33,936 nucleotides of DNA from Lawsonibacter sp. (lineage in GTDB: Bacteria > Bacillota > Clostridia > Oscillospirales > Oscillospiraceae): positions 1-33,936 of the forward strand of contig JAHHSC010000004.1 in the NCBI GenBank assembly GCA_020025455.1, written 5' to 3'. Position numbers and translations under genes: made by a program. Position 1 is the stretch's first letter, and the number at the start of each line of letters is the position of its first letter. Shown in pieces: positions 14,007 through 22,578 of this stretch. The notes beneath the pieces are model-generated. The model was not told the DNA's origin and did no database searches. It saw only the letters and a program-made list of their open reading frames with translations.

Positions 14007-15155
14007 TTAGACGCCGAACTCCTCCGGGGGCAGCTGGCGCTGACCGAAGTGCCACTGGATTGCGTCCACGATACGGCGGCAGGCCTGACCGTCGCCGTAA
14101 GGATTGACGGCGTGTGCCATCTTGTCATAGGCGGTCTGGTCAGAGAGCAGCTCAGAGGCCATGGCAAAGATGGTATCCTCCTGTACGCCGGCCAGACGAA
14201 CTGTGCCGGCCGTTACAGCTTCGGGACGCTCGGTCTCCCGGCGGAGGACCAAAACGGGCTTTCCAAGGGCGGGGGCCTCCTCCTGCAGTCCGCCGGAGTC
14301 GGTCATGACGAGGTAGCAGCGGGCCATCAGATTATGCATATCGTCCACGGCCACGGGAGCAATCAGATGGATGCGGGGATGGTTGTCTAAGTACTTGTGG
14401 GCGGCTTCCTGCACCACAGGAGACAGGTGGACGGGGTAGACCAGCTCCACATCGGGGAACGCATCCGCCACCCGGCGCAGAGCCGTCATGATGTCGGTCA
14501 TAGGCTGACCGTAGTTTTCACGTCGGTGGCAGGTGACCAGGACAACCTTTTTGTGTTCGTAATCAAGCTCATTCAAAATATCGTCTGAAAAGTGATAATC
14601 CTGCACAACCGTTGTCTGCAAAGCATCAATGACGGTATTTCCGGTGAGAAATACTCCATTGGTAATGTTCTCACGGGCCAGGTTTTCCCGGTTCGTGACA
14701 GTGGGGCAGAAGTGGAGATCTGCAATGGAACCAACCATCTTCCGGTTCATCTCCTCGGGGAAGGGAGACCACTTATCGTAGGTGCGCAGACCGGCCTCCA
14801 CATGGCCCACAGGGATCTTGTGGTAGAAGGCGGCCAGAGCACCGGCGAAGGTGGTGGAGGTGTCCCCGTGAACCAGCACCAGGTCAGGCTTAGCCTGCTC
14901 CAGCACCTCGTCCATACCGAGCAGGCACTTCGAGGTGATGGTGGACAAGGTCTGACGGGGCTCCATAATGTTCAAATCGTAATCGGGTTTCAGCTTGAAA
15001 ATATCAAGCACGCTGTCCAGCATCTGACGGTGCTGGGCGGTGACGCAGCAGATGGCATCAATACCGGGGCGGTTGGCAAGCTCCAGAGCCAGCGGGGCCA
15101 TCTTGATGGCCTCGGGCCGGGTGCCAAAAATGGTCATAACTTTGATGTTGCTCAT
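14007..15155 (-). CDS. wecB: UDP-N-acetylglucosamine 2-epimerase (non-hydrolysing)
   Basis: A 382-aa cytoplasmic enzyme that interconverts UDP-GlcNAc and UDP-ManNAc, the donor for wall teichoic acid linkage units and other envelope glycans. It starts MSNIKVMTIFGTRPEAIKMAPL, the family signature. It has VTAQHRQMLDSVLDIF, VHGDTSTTFAGALAAFYHKIPVGHVEAGLRT, the CHRRENYGQP loop (about 210) and MTDSGGLQEEAPALGKPVLVLRRETERPE near 280-310, all expected. Its ATG overlaps the tagO stop by four bases (ATGA), indicating coupled translation. TagO and WecB together supply the first two sugars of the linkage unit. Confidence 0.95.
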   Translation of the reverse strand: MSNIKVMTIFGTRPEAIKMAPLALELANRPGIDAICCVTAQHRQMLDSVLDIFKLKPDYDLNIMEPRQTLSTITSKCLLGMDEVLEQAKPDLVLVHGDTSTTFAGALAAFYHKIPVGHVEAGLRTYDKWSPFPEEMNRKMVGSIADLHFCPTVTNRENLARENITNGVFLTGNTVIDALQTTVVQDYHFSDDILNELDYEHKKVVLVTCHRRENYGQPMTDIMTALRRVADAFPDVELVYPVHLSPVVQEAAHKYLDNHPRIHLIAPVAVDDMHNLMARCYLVMTDSGGLQEEAPALGKPVLVLRRETERPEAVTAGTVRLAGVQEDTIFAMASELLSDQTAYDKMAHAVNPYGDGQACRRIVDAIQWHFGQRQLPPEEFGV

Positions 15156-16273
15156 TTGTCCGATTTGTCCTCCTCACCGAAAAAACCGTTGTTACCGGAA
15201 TGTTGGGTTTCTTGGGGTTCTGATGTGCCCTCACCGGAACGATCCAGATAGAATTTAGCTGCCAAGCCACCGGCTACACAGAGAGCCAGCAGGAACAGCA
15301 TGGCACGGACTACGCCGATGGTGGTCAGTACCACGGCGGACAGACCCAGAATGGCACTGATCACATAGAGCGTGGCTACCGCCTGCTTTTGGGAGAAGCC
15401 CATGTCGATGAGCCGGTGGTGGATGTGACCGCGGTCAGGGGACATGGGGGACTGGCCCTTAGCCAGACGACGCAGAATGGCGAAGCAGGTGTCGAAGATG
15501 GGCAGACCCAGCATCAGGAAAGGGGCTGCGAAGGAGATAATGGTGTAGAACTTGAATAGACCCTGTATAGAGACAGTGGCCAGCACAAATCCAAGGAAGG
15601 TGGAGCCGGTATCTCCCATAAAAATCTTGGCGGGGTTCAGGTTGTAGGGAAGGAAACCCAGGCAGGCACCTGCCAGAGCGGCGGTGAGAATGGCCACGTC
15701 CGGCTCGGCCACGATCAGAGCGATGACCAGCAGGGTCATGGAGCTGATGGTGGATACGCCGCAGGCCAGGCCGTCCAGACCGTCAATCAGGTTGACGGCG
15801 TTGGTGATGCCGACAATCCACAAAACGGAGATGGGGATGGACAGCCAGCCCAGCTCCCAGTAGGGGTTGTCACTGAAAATGTTGATGTTGGAAAGAAAAT
15901 CGATCCGGTTGCCCATGAGCACGGCAATCAGTGCGGCGCATATCTGCACCAGGAACTTGGGCTTGGCGGGCAGGGCGTAGATGTCATCGAAGATGCCCAG
16001 CACCACGATGACCACGACGCCCAGAAGCATACCGCGCAGCTGCTGGGTCAGGGGCAGAAACAGTAGAATGCTGAGGATAAAGCCAAAAAAGATGGCCAGT
16101 CCGCCCATGCGGGGGATGGGGTGGTCGTGCATACGGCGGCTATCCTTTGGGACGTCTACCGCACCGATGCGGAAGGCCAGGGATTTGACCACCGGGGTGG
16201 AAATCAGGGCCACAATTGCTGCCACCAGAAGGGCGGTCAGGGCAGAGCCCACAACAGGAAGTTGATTCGGCAT
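15152..16273 (-). CDS. tagO: Undecaprenyl-phosphate GlcNAc-1-phosphate transferase (TagO/WecA type)
   Basis: A 373-aa polytopic membrane enzyme of the MraY/WecA family that moves GlcNAc-1-P from UDP-GlcNAc to undecaprenyl phosphate, the first committed step of teichoic acid and related glycans. Motifs are intact: HDHPIPRMGGLAIF near the N-terminus, VVLGIFDDIYALPAKPKF (metal-binding DD at about 95), NAVNLIDGLDGLACG (about 161-175), FMGDTGSTFLGFVLA and the cytoplasmic PDRGHIHHRLIDMGFSQ histidine loop (about 288). ATG at 16273 has GAGGA upstream. It is between trpS (46 bases upstream) and wecB (overlap). The assignment to TagO rather than WecA rests on context and Gram-positive origin. Confidence 0.92.
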   Translation of the reverse strand: MPNQLPVVGSALTALLVAAIVALISTPVVKSLAFRIGAVDVPKDSRRMHDHPIPRMGGLAIFFGFILSILLFLPLTQQLRGMLLGVVVIVVLGIFDDIYALPAKPKFLVQICAALIAVLMGNRIDFLSNINIFSDNPYWELGWLSIPISVLWIVGITNAVNLIDGLDGLACGVSTISSMTLLVIALIVAEPDVAILTAALAGACLGFLPYNLNPAKIFMGDTGSTFLGFVLATVSIQGLFKFYTIISFAAPFLMLGLPIFDTCFAILRRLAKGQSPMSPDRGHIHHRLIDMGFSQKQAVATLYVISAILGLSAVVLTTIGVVRAMLFLLALCVAGGLAAKFYLDRSGEGTSEPQETQHSGNNGFFGEEDKSDK

Positions 16274-16319
16274 GGTAATTCAATTCCTCACTTAATGTCT
16301 GTGATAGATGGGTGGCAGC

Positions 16320-17318
16320 TCAGCGGGCCACGAAACCGATCTTTTTGTAGACCTTGCGGAGCGTCTTATTGGCCACATAGGAGGCCTTCTCGGCGCCCTG
16401 CTTGTAGACGGACTCCAGGTATGCCTTGTCGGCCAGAATACGGGTGGCCTCCTCACGAATGGGGCGCAGCGTCTCTACCACGGCGTCACCCACAGCGGGC
16501 TTAAAGGTTCCGTAGCCGCAGCCGTCAAACTCTCGCTCGATCTCCTCAAAGGTCTTGCCGGTGACAGCAGCGTAAATGGACATGAGATTGGCCACGCCGG
16601 GCTTGTTCTCGGGGTCATAGCGGACACAGTGCTCCGTGTCGCTGTCGGTGATGGCGCGCTTGAACTTGCGCTGGATGTCCTCAGGCTTCTCCATCAGGAA
16701 AACACAGCCCTCGGGGGAGGATTTGGACATCTTGGACTCGGGGTTAGAAAGGCCCATAATCCGGGCACCGGTCTTGGGAATGTAAGGCTCCGGAATCTTA
16801 AAGACGTCTCCGTAAATGTTGTTGAAGCGCTGGGCGATGTCGCGGGTAATCTCCACGTGCTGCTTCTGGTCATTGCCCACGGGGACAAAATCAGGCTGAT
16901 ACAGCAAAATGTCAGCCGCCATCAGGGAGGGGTAGGTGAACAGACCGCCGTTAATGTTGTCGGCGTGCTTGGCAGACTTATCCTTGAACTGGGTCATACG
17001 GCTCAGCTCGCCAAACATGGTGTAGCAGTTGAGAACCCAGCCCAGCTCAGCGTGCTGATGCACGTGGGACTGGATGAACAGGGTGTTTTTCTCCGGGTCC
17101 AGACCGCAGGCGATGTACTGGGCCAGCTGCTCCAGCGTGCGGCGGCGCAGGTCAGCGGGGTTCTGACGCACCGTGATGGTGTGCATATCGGCCATAAAAT
17201 AATAACAATCGAACTCATCGGCACGGGCGCCCCAATGCTTGATGGCGCCAAGGTAGTTGCCCAAGTGCAGGTCACCGCTGGGCTGGATGCCGGAGAGCAT
17301 AACTTTCTTTTCGTCCAT
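16320..17318 (-). CDS. trpS: Tryptophanyl-tRNA synthetase
   Basis: A 332-aa class I aminoacyl-tRNA synthetase that charges tRNA-Trp. It starts MDEKKVMLSGIQPSGDLHLG with the HIGH-type signature HLGN at 18-21 and a perfect KMSKS at 196-200. The start at 17318 has AAAGGAG upstream; the longer reading from 17366 does not. The length is normal. The leader is short (about 60 bases from the promoter), so there is no T-box of the kind often seen with trp genes. It is the first gene of the operon continuing into tagO and wecB. Confidence 0.97.
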   Translation of the reverse strand: MDEKKVMLSGIQPSGDLHLGNYLGAIKHWGARADEFDCYYFMADMHTITVRQNPADLRRRTLEQLAQYIACGLDPEKNTLFIQSHVHQHAELGWVLNCYTMFGELSRMTQFKDKSAKHADNINGGLFTYPSLMAADILLYQPDFVPVGNDQKQHVEITRDIAQRFNNIYGDVFKIPEPYIPKTGARIMGLSNPESKMSKSSPEGCVFLMEKPEDIQRKFKRAITDSDTEHCVRYDPENKPGVANLMSIYAAVTGKTFEEIEREFDGCGYGTFKPAVGDAVVETLRPIREEATRILADKAYLESVYKQGAEKASYVANKTLRKVYKKIGFVAR

Positions 17319-17379
17319 TGGTTTTAAACTCCTTTGGTGGCTGCGGGCGCGAAGCCATACATCCACATAATATCAGTTT

Positions 17380-17408
17380 ATTGTATCACCAGAAGGATGG
17401 AAAGGCAA
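17380..17408 (-). promoter_or_regulatory. Promoter of trpS-tagO-wecB operon
   Basis: Minus strand TTGCCT (17403-17408), a 17-base spacer and TACAAT (17380-17385). Confidence 0.7.
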
Positions 17409-17451
17409 CCGAGAATTCATACCTTTTCAGAATATAGGCAGAAAAAAAGAG

Positions 17452-17488
17452 AAAAAGGCGGTGCGGAATGTCCTTGTTCCGCACCGCC
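17452..17488 (-). terminator. Terminator of the OpuC-type operon
   Basis: The 12-base perfect stem GGCGGTGCGGAA (17457-17468 with 17477-17488) with an eight-base loop, followed on the minus strand by TTTTTCTCTTTTTTT. Confidence 0.92.
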
Positions 17489-17499
17489 ATTTAAACGTA

Positions 17500-19032
17500 T
17501 TATGGTTCCAGCAGGCCCTGCTCTACTAGGAAGTCGTGGGCAGTCTGCTCCACACTCTGGCGCTCCACGTCCACTGCATAGGTGAGCGCCACCATGGTCT
17601 CGTTGTCCACGCGGCCCTGGAGAAGCTCCAGCACGTCCCGCAGGTTGGGGGCTGCCTGGGCGAAATCCGCAAAGAGATCGTCCCGCACCAGGTAGACTCC
17701 GTTGTATTCCGGGAAGAATTCCTTGTCATCCTCCAGAATCGTGAGGTTTGCTCGCTTGTTGAGGCCGTCGGTGGCGTAGACCACCATCACATCAAAGTTT
17801 CCCTTTTCCACAGCGGTATATTTAAGGGAGACATCGACCGGGACAACATCTCGGAAGTTGAGTCCGTAGCAGTCCACAAAGGGCTGGTATTTCATGCTGC
17901 CCTCAGCAGTAAAGAACTCATGCTCGCCGCCCAGCACCAGCTGGGGCGCGCAGGGGATCAGATCGGAGATGGTGTGAAGATCGTACTGTTCCGCCACCGC
18001 CTGTGTGACACCCAGAGCATAGGTGTTGTTGAGACCGACCTTGGACAGCATCTGAATGTGTTCCTGGTCCTGAAGAACTCCGCTGACATAGCTGTAAAGG
18101 GATTCCCCCTCCGGAATATCGGAGACGTCCTGCCCAAGGAAAGTGGTAAGGGCAGTTCCGTCATAGCTGAACATCAGGTCACAGCTGGGGTTCTCGCCCC
18201 GGAGCTCTTTGAAGTTGTTGACCTGCGTCATGGGGTCGCGGATAACCACATCCAGATCAGTACGGTCCTCCACCAGCTGCTTCACCATGCTGTGCATGAG
18301 CTTGACCTCGGAGTAGTCCCCGTCGTAGAGGACCAGCTGACCACTGGTGTCCTGAGGAATCAGCATGGCGGCCACCAGACCAACAGAGGCAACGGTCAAA
18401 GCGGCAGCACCGCACACAGAGGCCCACTTGGGCAGCTTCTTTCGGCTGGGGTTGCTGAGACGGTGCTCCACAAGACCCATGAAGAGATCCAGCACCAAGG
18501 CCATTCCCATCAGCGCCAGAGCACCGGAGACGATCAGCTCCGTATTCTGCTGTCGGATGCCGCTGTTGATGATGTTGCCGATGCCGCCGCCGCTGACCGT
18601 AGCGGCAAAGACGGCAGTGCCGATGGCGTTCGCCACAGCGATGCGAAGACCGGTAAATACCATGGGCATGGCCAGAGGCAGTTCCAAATGGAGCAGCCGA
18701 TAGGCGGGGGTCATGCCCATACCAACCGCCGCTTCTTTCAGACCGGGAGCCACCTCTGACAGGCCCAGACTGGTATTTCGTACGATGGGGAGCAGGGAGT
18801 AAAGGGCCAGACCGACCATAGCGGTGGGCTTTCCTGCACCCATGAACACCATAATGATGCCCAGCAGGGCCAGGGCAGGGGTCGTCTGGATCAGATCCAC
18901 GACCCGCAGCACGACCTTCCCCAGCTTCGGCTTCAGGTAGACCAGCAGACCCAGCGGCAGACCGATCACCACGGCCAGCACCAGGGAGGCCAGCACCAGA
19001 GCCAGGTGGTCAAAAAACATCGCAACCGTCAT
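17500..19032 (-). CDS. Fused ABC permease/substrate-binding protein, OpuC type
   Basis: A 510-aa protein joining two subunits of a quaternary-amine (glycine betaine, carnitine, choline) importer. Residues 1-210 are the permease: five or so membrane helices and the ATPase-contact EAA loop (EAAVGMGMTPAYRLLHLELPLAMP, about 99-122). A further helix (about 214-236) passes the membrane and the rest (about 240-510) is the OpuAC-type binding domain, with Trp-poor but Tyr-rich pocket candidates (LMFSYDGTALTTFLG, VVYATDG, YNGVYLVRDD). Such fusions are common in Firmicutes and make the binding protein membrane-tethered. The start overlaps the preceding permease stop by four bases (ATGA). The exact ligand cannot be told. 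Confidence 0.93.
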   Translation of the reverse strand: MTVAMFFDHLALVLASLVLAVVIGLPLGLLVYLKPKLGKVVLRVVDLIQTTPALALLGIIMVFMGAGKPTAMVGLALYSLLPIVRNTSLGLSEVAPGLKEAAVGMGMTPAYRLLHLELPLAMPMVFTGLRIAVANAIGTAVFAATVSGGGIGNIINSGIRQQNTELIVSGALALMGMALVLDLFMGLVEHRLSNPSRKKLPKWASVCGAAALTVASVGLVAAMLIPQDTSGQLVLYDGDYSEVKLMHSMVKQLVEDRTDLDVVIRDPMTQVNNFKELRGENPSCDLMFSYDGTALTTFLGQDVSDIPEGESLYSYVSGVLQDQEHIQMLSKVGLNNTYALGVTQAVAEQYDLHTISDLIPCAPQLVLGGEHEFFTAEGSMKYQPFVDCYGLNFRDVVPVDVSLKYTAVEKGNFDVMVVYATDGLNKRANLTILEDDKEFFPEYNGVYLVRDDLFADFAQAAPNLRDVLELLQGRVDNETMVALTYAVDVERQSVEQTAHDFLVEQGLLEP

Positions 19033-19661
19033 GTATCATCCCCGCCTTTCCGCAGTCCGCGGGGGACCACACGCTTTTGCAGCCAGTCTACCAGAGAGCC
19101 CAATGCAAAGGCCAGCAGAGCGGCAGGAATGGCACCTTGAAGAATGAGGGTGTTGTTGTTGGAGCTGACACCCTGATAGATAAAGTTGCCCAGACCGCCT
19201 TGGCCGATCATGGCGGCCAGCACTGCCCAGCTGACGGTATAGACCGTGGACATCCGCAGACCGCCCACGATGGAGGGCATAGCCAGAGGAAGCTCCACCC
19301 GGAAAAGCCGCTGGGTTCGGTCCATGCCGCAGCCGCGCGCGGCCTCCTTATATTGAGGGTCTACCGAGCAGAGGCCTGTGTAGGTGTTTTTCAAAATCGG
19401 GAAGGTGGCGTAAATGCTCAGGGCGATAAGTACAGTGGCAGGCCGCATACCCAGATAGAGGAACAGCAGCCCCACAAAGATGATGCCGGGGATGGTGTTC
19501 AGCACAGAGAGCACCGGGAGGACAAACTTGGAGAGCTTTGGGGTACGGGAGAGCAGCACACCCAGCGCCACGCCCATGAGAAAGCCAAAAAAGACCGACA
19601 CCAGTGTGTAGCCCAGATGGACCAGCACAGCGTGGAGGATTTCAGCAAAGCTGGCAGTCAT
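19029..19661 (-). CDS. OpuC-type ABC permease
   Basis: A 210-aa inner-membrane permease, partner of the fused permease at 17500-19032. It has about six helices and the coupling loop EAARGCGMDRTQRLFRVELPLAMP. The length is typical of OpuCB/OpuCD. The two permeases probably make a heterodimer with two OpuCA ATPases. It begins four bases after the opuCA stop, with a G-rich ribosome site inside the end of opuCA, and ends overlapping the next gene, so all three are translated together. Confidence 0.93.
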   Translation of the reverse strand: MTASFAEILHAVLVHLGYTLVSVFFGFLMGVALGVLLSRTPKLSKFVLPVLSVLNTIPGIIFVGLLFLYLGMRPATVLIALSIYATFPILKNTYTGLCSVDPQYKEAARGCGMDRTQRLFRVELPLAMPSIVGGLRMSTVYTVSWAVLAAMIGQGGLGNFIYQGVSSNNNTLILQGAIPAALLAFALGSLVDWLQKRVVPRGLRKGGDDT

Positions 19662-19665
19662 CCCA

Positions 19666-20775
19666 TCACCCCCACAGGTGTTCCGCCATAGCGGAGGCCA
19701 TGCTGGTCTTGGTGACGATGCCGGCTACCGTGTTGTCTTCGTTCAGTACCACCAGGTAGGGCATGCCGCTGGCAATCAGCTGCTCAAAGCAGCTCTTGGC
19801 GTTGTCACCGACCATGACGGTGGGGGTGGAGCAGCGGACCAGAGGATTGATGCTGTCCACCACATGACCGGTGAGACGGATGTCTGCAATGGACACGGTG
19901 CCCTGGTAGCGGTTCTGATCGTCCACCACCAGCAGGGTGTCAACATTTCGGCGCTGCATCTTACGGACGCACTCGTGGACGCCGCGATTCTGTTCCACCG
20001 TGAAAATGTTGGTGCGCATAAAGTCGGCCACGGTCAGATCGGCGGCACGGGAGGGAAGCTGCTTTCCCAGGAAGTTCCGAACCTGCTCGGTGGCGGGGGC
20101 CTGCAGCATTTCCTCGGGAGGAGCGGCCTGAACAACCGTTCCCTGATCCAGGAAAATAATCACATCGGCCAGATCCAGAGCTTCTTCCATGTCATGGGTG
20201 ACAAAGACGATGGTTTTCTTCAGCTTCTGCTGCAAGGCTTTTACTTCCACCTGGAGGGAACGCCGTGTCATGGGATCCAAAGCGCTGAACGGCTCATCCA
20301 TCAGCACCACAGGGGGAGAGGCGGCCAGAGCGCGGAGAATACCGACGCGCTGCTGCTGGCCACCGGACATTTCAGAGGGATATTTGTGGGCGTACTGCTC
20401 ATAGGGCATATCGACCATGTTCATCAGCTCGCGGACCAGAGGCTCAAACTTCTCCTTAGGATAGTTCAGAAGCTTGGGCACCACGCAGATGTTTTGCTCT
20501 ACCGTCATATTGGGGAACAAACCGATCTGCTGGATCACATAGCCAATGTGCCGGCGCAGGTCATAGGGGTCGGCGGTCGTGACATCCTGCCCGTTTAAGT
20601 AGATGTGGCCGCTGTCCGGCTTGATCAGTCGGTTGATCATCTTCAAAGTGGTGGTCTTTCCGCAGCCGGAGGGACCAATCAGTACGGCAAACTGACCGTC
20701 CTGGACCTCAAAGTTGATGTCCTTCAACACGGTCTGGTTGCCGTAGGATAGAGAGACGTGTTCGAAACGAAGCAT
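19666..20775 (-). CDS. opuCA: OpuC-type ABC ATPase with two CBS domains
   Basis: A 369-aa ATPase powering osmoprotectant uptake. Walker A is GPSGCGKTT (about 34-42), the Q-loop lies near VIQQIGLFPNMTV, the ABC signature is SGGQQQR (about 137-143), Walker B is PPVVLMDEPFSALD and the H-loop is FVTHDMEEALDLAD. After a linker, two CBS repeats (about 245-365; VADFMRTNIFTVEQ and SINPLVRCSTPTVMVGDNA) can sense ionic strength or nucleotides, as shown for OpuA/OpuC relatives. ATG at 20775 has GGGAGG upstream. It is the first gene of the operon and has a good promoter and an upstream repeat array. Confidence 0.95.
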   Translation of the reverse strand: MLRFEHVSLSYGNQTVLKDINFEVQDGQFAVLIGPSGCGKTTTLKMINRLIKPDSGHIYLNGQDVTTADPYDLRRHIGYVIQQIGLFPNMTVEQNICVVPKLLNYPKEKFEPLVRELMNMVDMPYEQYAHKYPSEMSGGQQQRVGILRALAASPPVVLMDEPFSALDPMTRRSLQVEVKALQQKLKKTIVFVTHDMEEALDLADVIIFLDQGTVVQAAPPEEMLQAPATEQVRNFLGKQLPSRAADLTVADFMRTNIFTVEQNRGVHECVRKMQRRNVDTLLVVDDQNRYQGTVSIADIRLTGHVVDSINPLVRCSTPTVMVGDNAKSCFEQLIASGMPYLVVLNEDNTVAGIVTKTSMASAMAEHLWG

Positions 20776-20818
20776 GGAATACCTCCCTTAGAATGGAAAT
20801 TCAGTATGGTATGAATAA

Positions 20819-20847
20819 AGTATACAGGAAATCCCAGCAAAATTCAA
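20819..20847 (-). promoter_or_regulatory. Promoter of the OpuC-type operon
   Basis: Minus strand TTGAAT (20842-20847), a 17-base spacer and TATACT (20819-20824), in an AT-rich region unlike the rest of the window. Confidence 0.75.
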
Positions 20848-20890
20848 ATTAAAAAAATTTAAATATAAGGGTCAAATCTGTTAAAATCGC

Positions 20891-20933
20891 GTAAATTTAC
20901 AGAATGTTTACAGAATATTTAAGAATTTTACAA
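20891..20933. repeat. Helically phased direct repeats upstream of the opuCA promoter
   Basis: TTTACAGAAT occurs at 20896-20905 and 20907-20916, and a near copy (ATTTAAGAAT) at 20917-20926, then TTTTACAAG. The 11-base period puts each copy on the same DNA face. It lies about 50-80 bases upstream of the -35 box, a typical activator position, possibly also an UP-type element. Confidence 0.5.
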
Positions 20934-20960
20934 GTTGCGATGTTATGCACAGACAGTTGA

Positions 20961-20996
20961 ATAAAACGAAGGCCGCCCCAAATGAGGCGGCCTTCG
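20961..20996 (-). terminator. Terminator of the flavodiiron gene
   Basis: CGAAGGCCGCC (20967-20977) pairs with GGCGGCCTTCG (20986-20996). On the minus strand the stem is followed by TTTTAT (20961-20966). Confidence 0.88.
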
Positions 20997-21005
20997 AGCA
21001 TTTCG

Positions 21006-22364
21006 TTAATCCAGAGGCTTAAAATCAGAGGCGGGACGACCGCAGAGGGGGCAGCGGAAATCGTCAGGCAAGGTGTCAGATTCGTAAATAAATCCGCAGA
21101 CCTTGCAGACGAAGCCGCGAGGCTTTTTGGTCTGGGCGGCGGGTTCCTCCTGTGTCTGTGGAGTCTCACCGCGAACCGAGGCGGCCAGAGTTTCAGCCAG
21201 GGCCTCTAACTCGCTGTCCTGACCGGGAGCCAGGGTGGACTTGAGCGTGACAGGGGCGCTGAGGATCTCCATGTCCTTCATGCCACCCAGAAGATCAGCC
21301 ATAAGCTTGCCGCTGGCAGGAGCCCAGGAGCCGTTCTGGATTAAGGCTACCTTTCTGTGCTGCAGATTGTGGTGCGCCAGATCCTGAAGAAAGTTTTCCA
21401 TGGAAACAAAGATGCCGTTATTATAGGTGGTGGCGGCAAAGACCAGGTGGCTGTACTTGAAGCACTGGGCCAGCACAACCGATGTGGAGGTGACGGATAC
21501 ATCGTACATATCCACAGGGATGCCCCGCTCGACCAGACGGCAGGCCAGAATATTGGCGGCAGCCTCGGTACCGCCGTAGACGGAAGAGAACGCGATGAGA
21601 ACCCCGTTTACTTCCGGCTCATAGGCGGCCCACTTGGAGTACTTATCCAGAATGAGCTCCAGATTGTTCCGCCACACAGGGCCGTGGAGGGGGAGGAGCA
21701 TCTGAATGTCCAGCCCGGCGGCTTTTTTCAGAAGTGCGGTAACCTGGGGACCGTACTTGCCCACAATATTGGTGTAGTACCGACGTGCCTCGTCCAGCAG
21801 GTCGTGATTGAAGTCAAACTCGTCTGAAAACAGGTGACCGTTAAGCGCACCAAAGGTGCCGAAGGCATCGGCAGAGAAGAGAAGCTTGTCCGTGGAGTCA
21901 TAGCTCACCATGACCTCAGGCCAGTGGACCATAGGGGCGTTGTAGAAGGTGAAGGTGTGGCGGCCGGTGGAGATGGACTCGCCCTCTTTGACCAGAATGG
22001 TGTTGTTTGGGTCTGTGCAGTGGAACTGACGGATCAGATTGACAATCCTTCCGTTGCAGACGATGTGGGCCTCGGGGTGGCGGAGCATCAGATCGCCCAG
22101 CGTGGCGGCATGGTCTGGCTCCATGTGGTGAACAAAGACATAGTCCAGCTTCCGCCCGTCCAAAACGTGCTCCAGATTATCAAAAAACTGGGCCTGAACG
22201 GAACGATCCACTGTGTCGAATAGGACTGTTTTTTCGTCCAAAAGCAGGTAGGAGTTGTAGGACATCCCCCTGGGTACGGGGTGGACAGCCTCAAAGAAAG
22301 GTTTTTGAAGATCGTTTGCACCGATCCAAAACAGGTCTTTGGTCACAGAACGAACACAGTACAT
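21006..22364 (-). CDS. fprA: Flavodiiron protein (FprA type) with short C-terminal rubredoxin
   Basis: A 452-aa cytoplasmic enzyme that reduces oxygen to water and/or NO to nitrous oxide in anaerobes. The beta-lactamase-like diiron domain (about 1-250) has the ligands H80, E82, D84 and H85 in HHMEPDH, H147, D166 and H227. The FMN-binding flavodoxin domain follows (AFSSVYGGTEAAANIL, about 258-273; ATTYNNGIF around 311). After a Gln/Pro/Glu linker (about 400-416) there is a small iron site with C420, C423, C438 and C441. That rubredoxin is only about 36 residues, of the short rubrerythrin-like type. ATG at 22364. It is transcribed alone and divergently from trmD. Confidence 0.95.
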   Translation of the reverse strand: MYCVRSVTKDLFWIGANDLQKPFFEAVHPVPRGMSYNSYLLLDEKTVLFDTVDRSVQAQFFDNLEHVLDGRKLDYVFVHHMEPDHAATLGDLMLRHPEAHIVCNGRIVNLIRQFHCTDPNNTILVKEGESISTGRHTFTFYNAPMVHWPEVMVSYDSTDKLLFSADAFGTFGALNGHLFSDEFDFNHDLLDEARRYYTNIVGKYGPQVTALLKKAAGLDIQMLLPLHGPVWRNNLELILDKYSKWAAYEPEVNGVLIAFSSVYGGTEAAANILACRLVERGIPVDMYDVSVTSTSVVLAQCFKYSHLVFAATTYNNGIFVSMENFLQDLAHHNLQHRKVALIQNGSWAPASGKLMADLLGGMKDMEILSAPVTLKSTLAPGQDSELEALAETLAASVRGETPQTQEEPAAQTKKPRGFVCKVCGFIYESDTLPDDFRCPLCGRPASDFKPLD

Positions 22365-22475
22365 GGTATAGCCTCGCTTTCCTCAGATCGGAGACGGTAA
22401 CACCGCCATTGAATTCAATATAATCATACCATAGTTTGCTGCATAAGACCAGAATTTTGTAGTTCAAAATACTGG

Positions 22476-22504
22476 TTGAAAAAGGAATAGAAATTCCGTA
22501 TAAT
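22476..22504 (+). promoter_or_regulatory. Promoter of trmD
   Basis: TTGAAA (22476-22481), a 17-base spacer and a perfect TATAAT (22499-22504). Confidence 0.82.
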
Positions 22505-22578
22505 AAAACAATAACTAGGACGGCACAGCCGTTTTTACATGAGCGATAAAATGCAACGAGTGAGGGAGTATCGAACCC

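Noticed and set aside
17536..18759. 407-aa open frame antisense to the fused OpuC permease/binding protein
   Set aside because: Shadow; His/Gln-rich composition typical of antisense translation.
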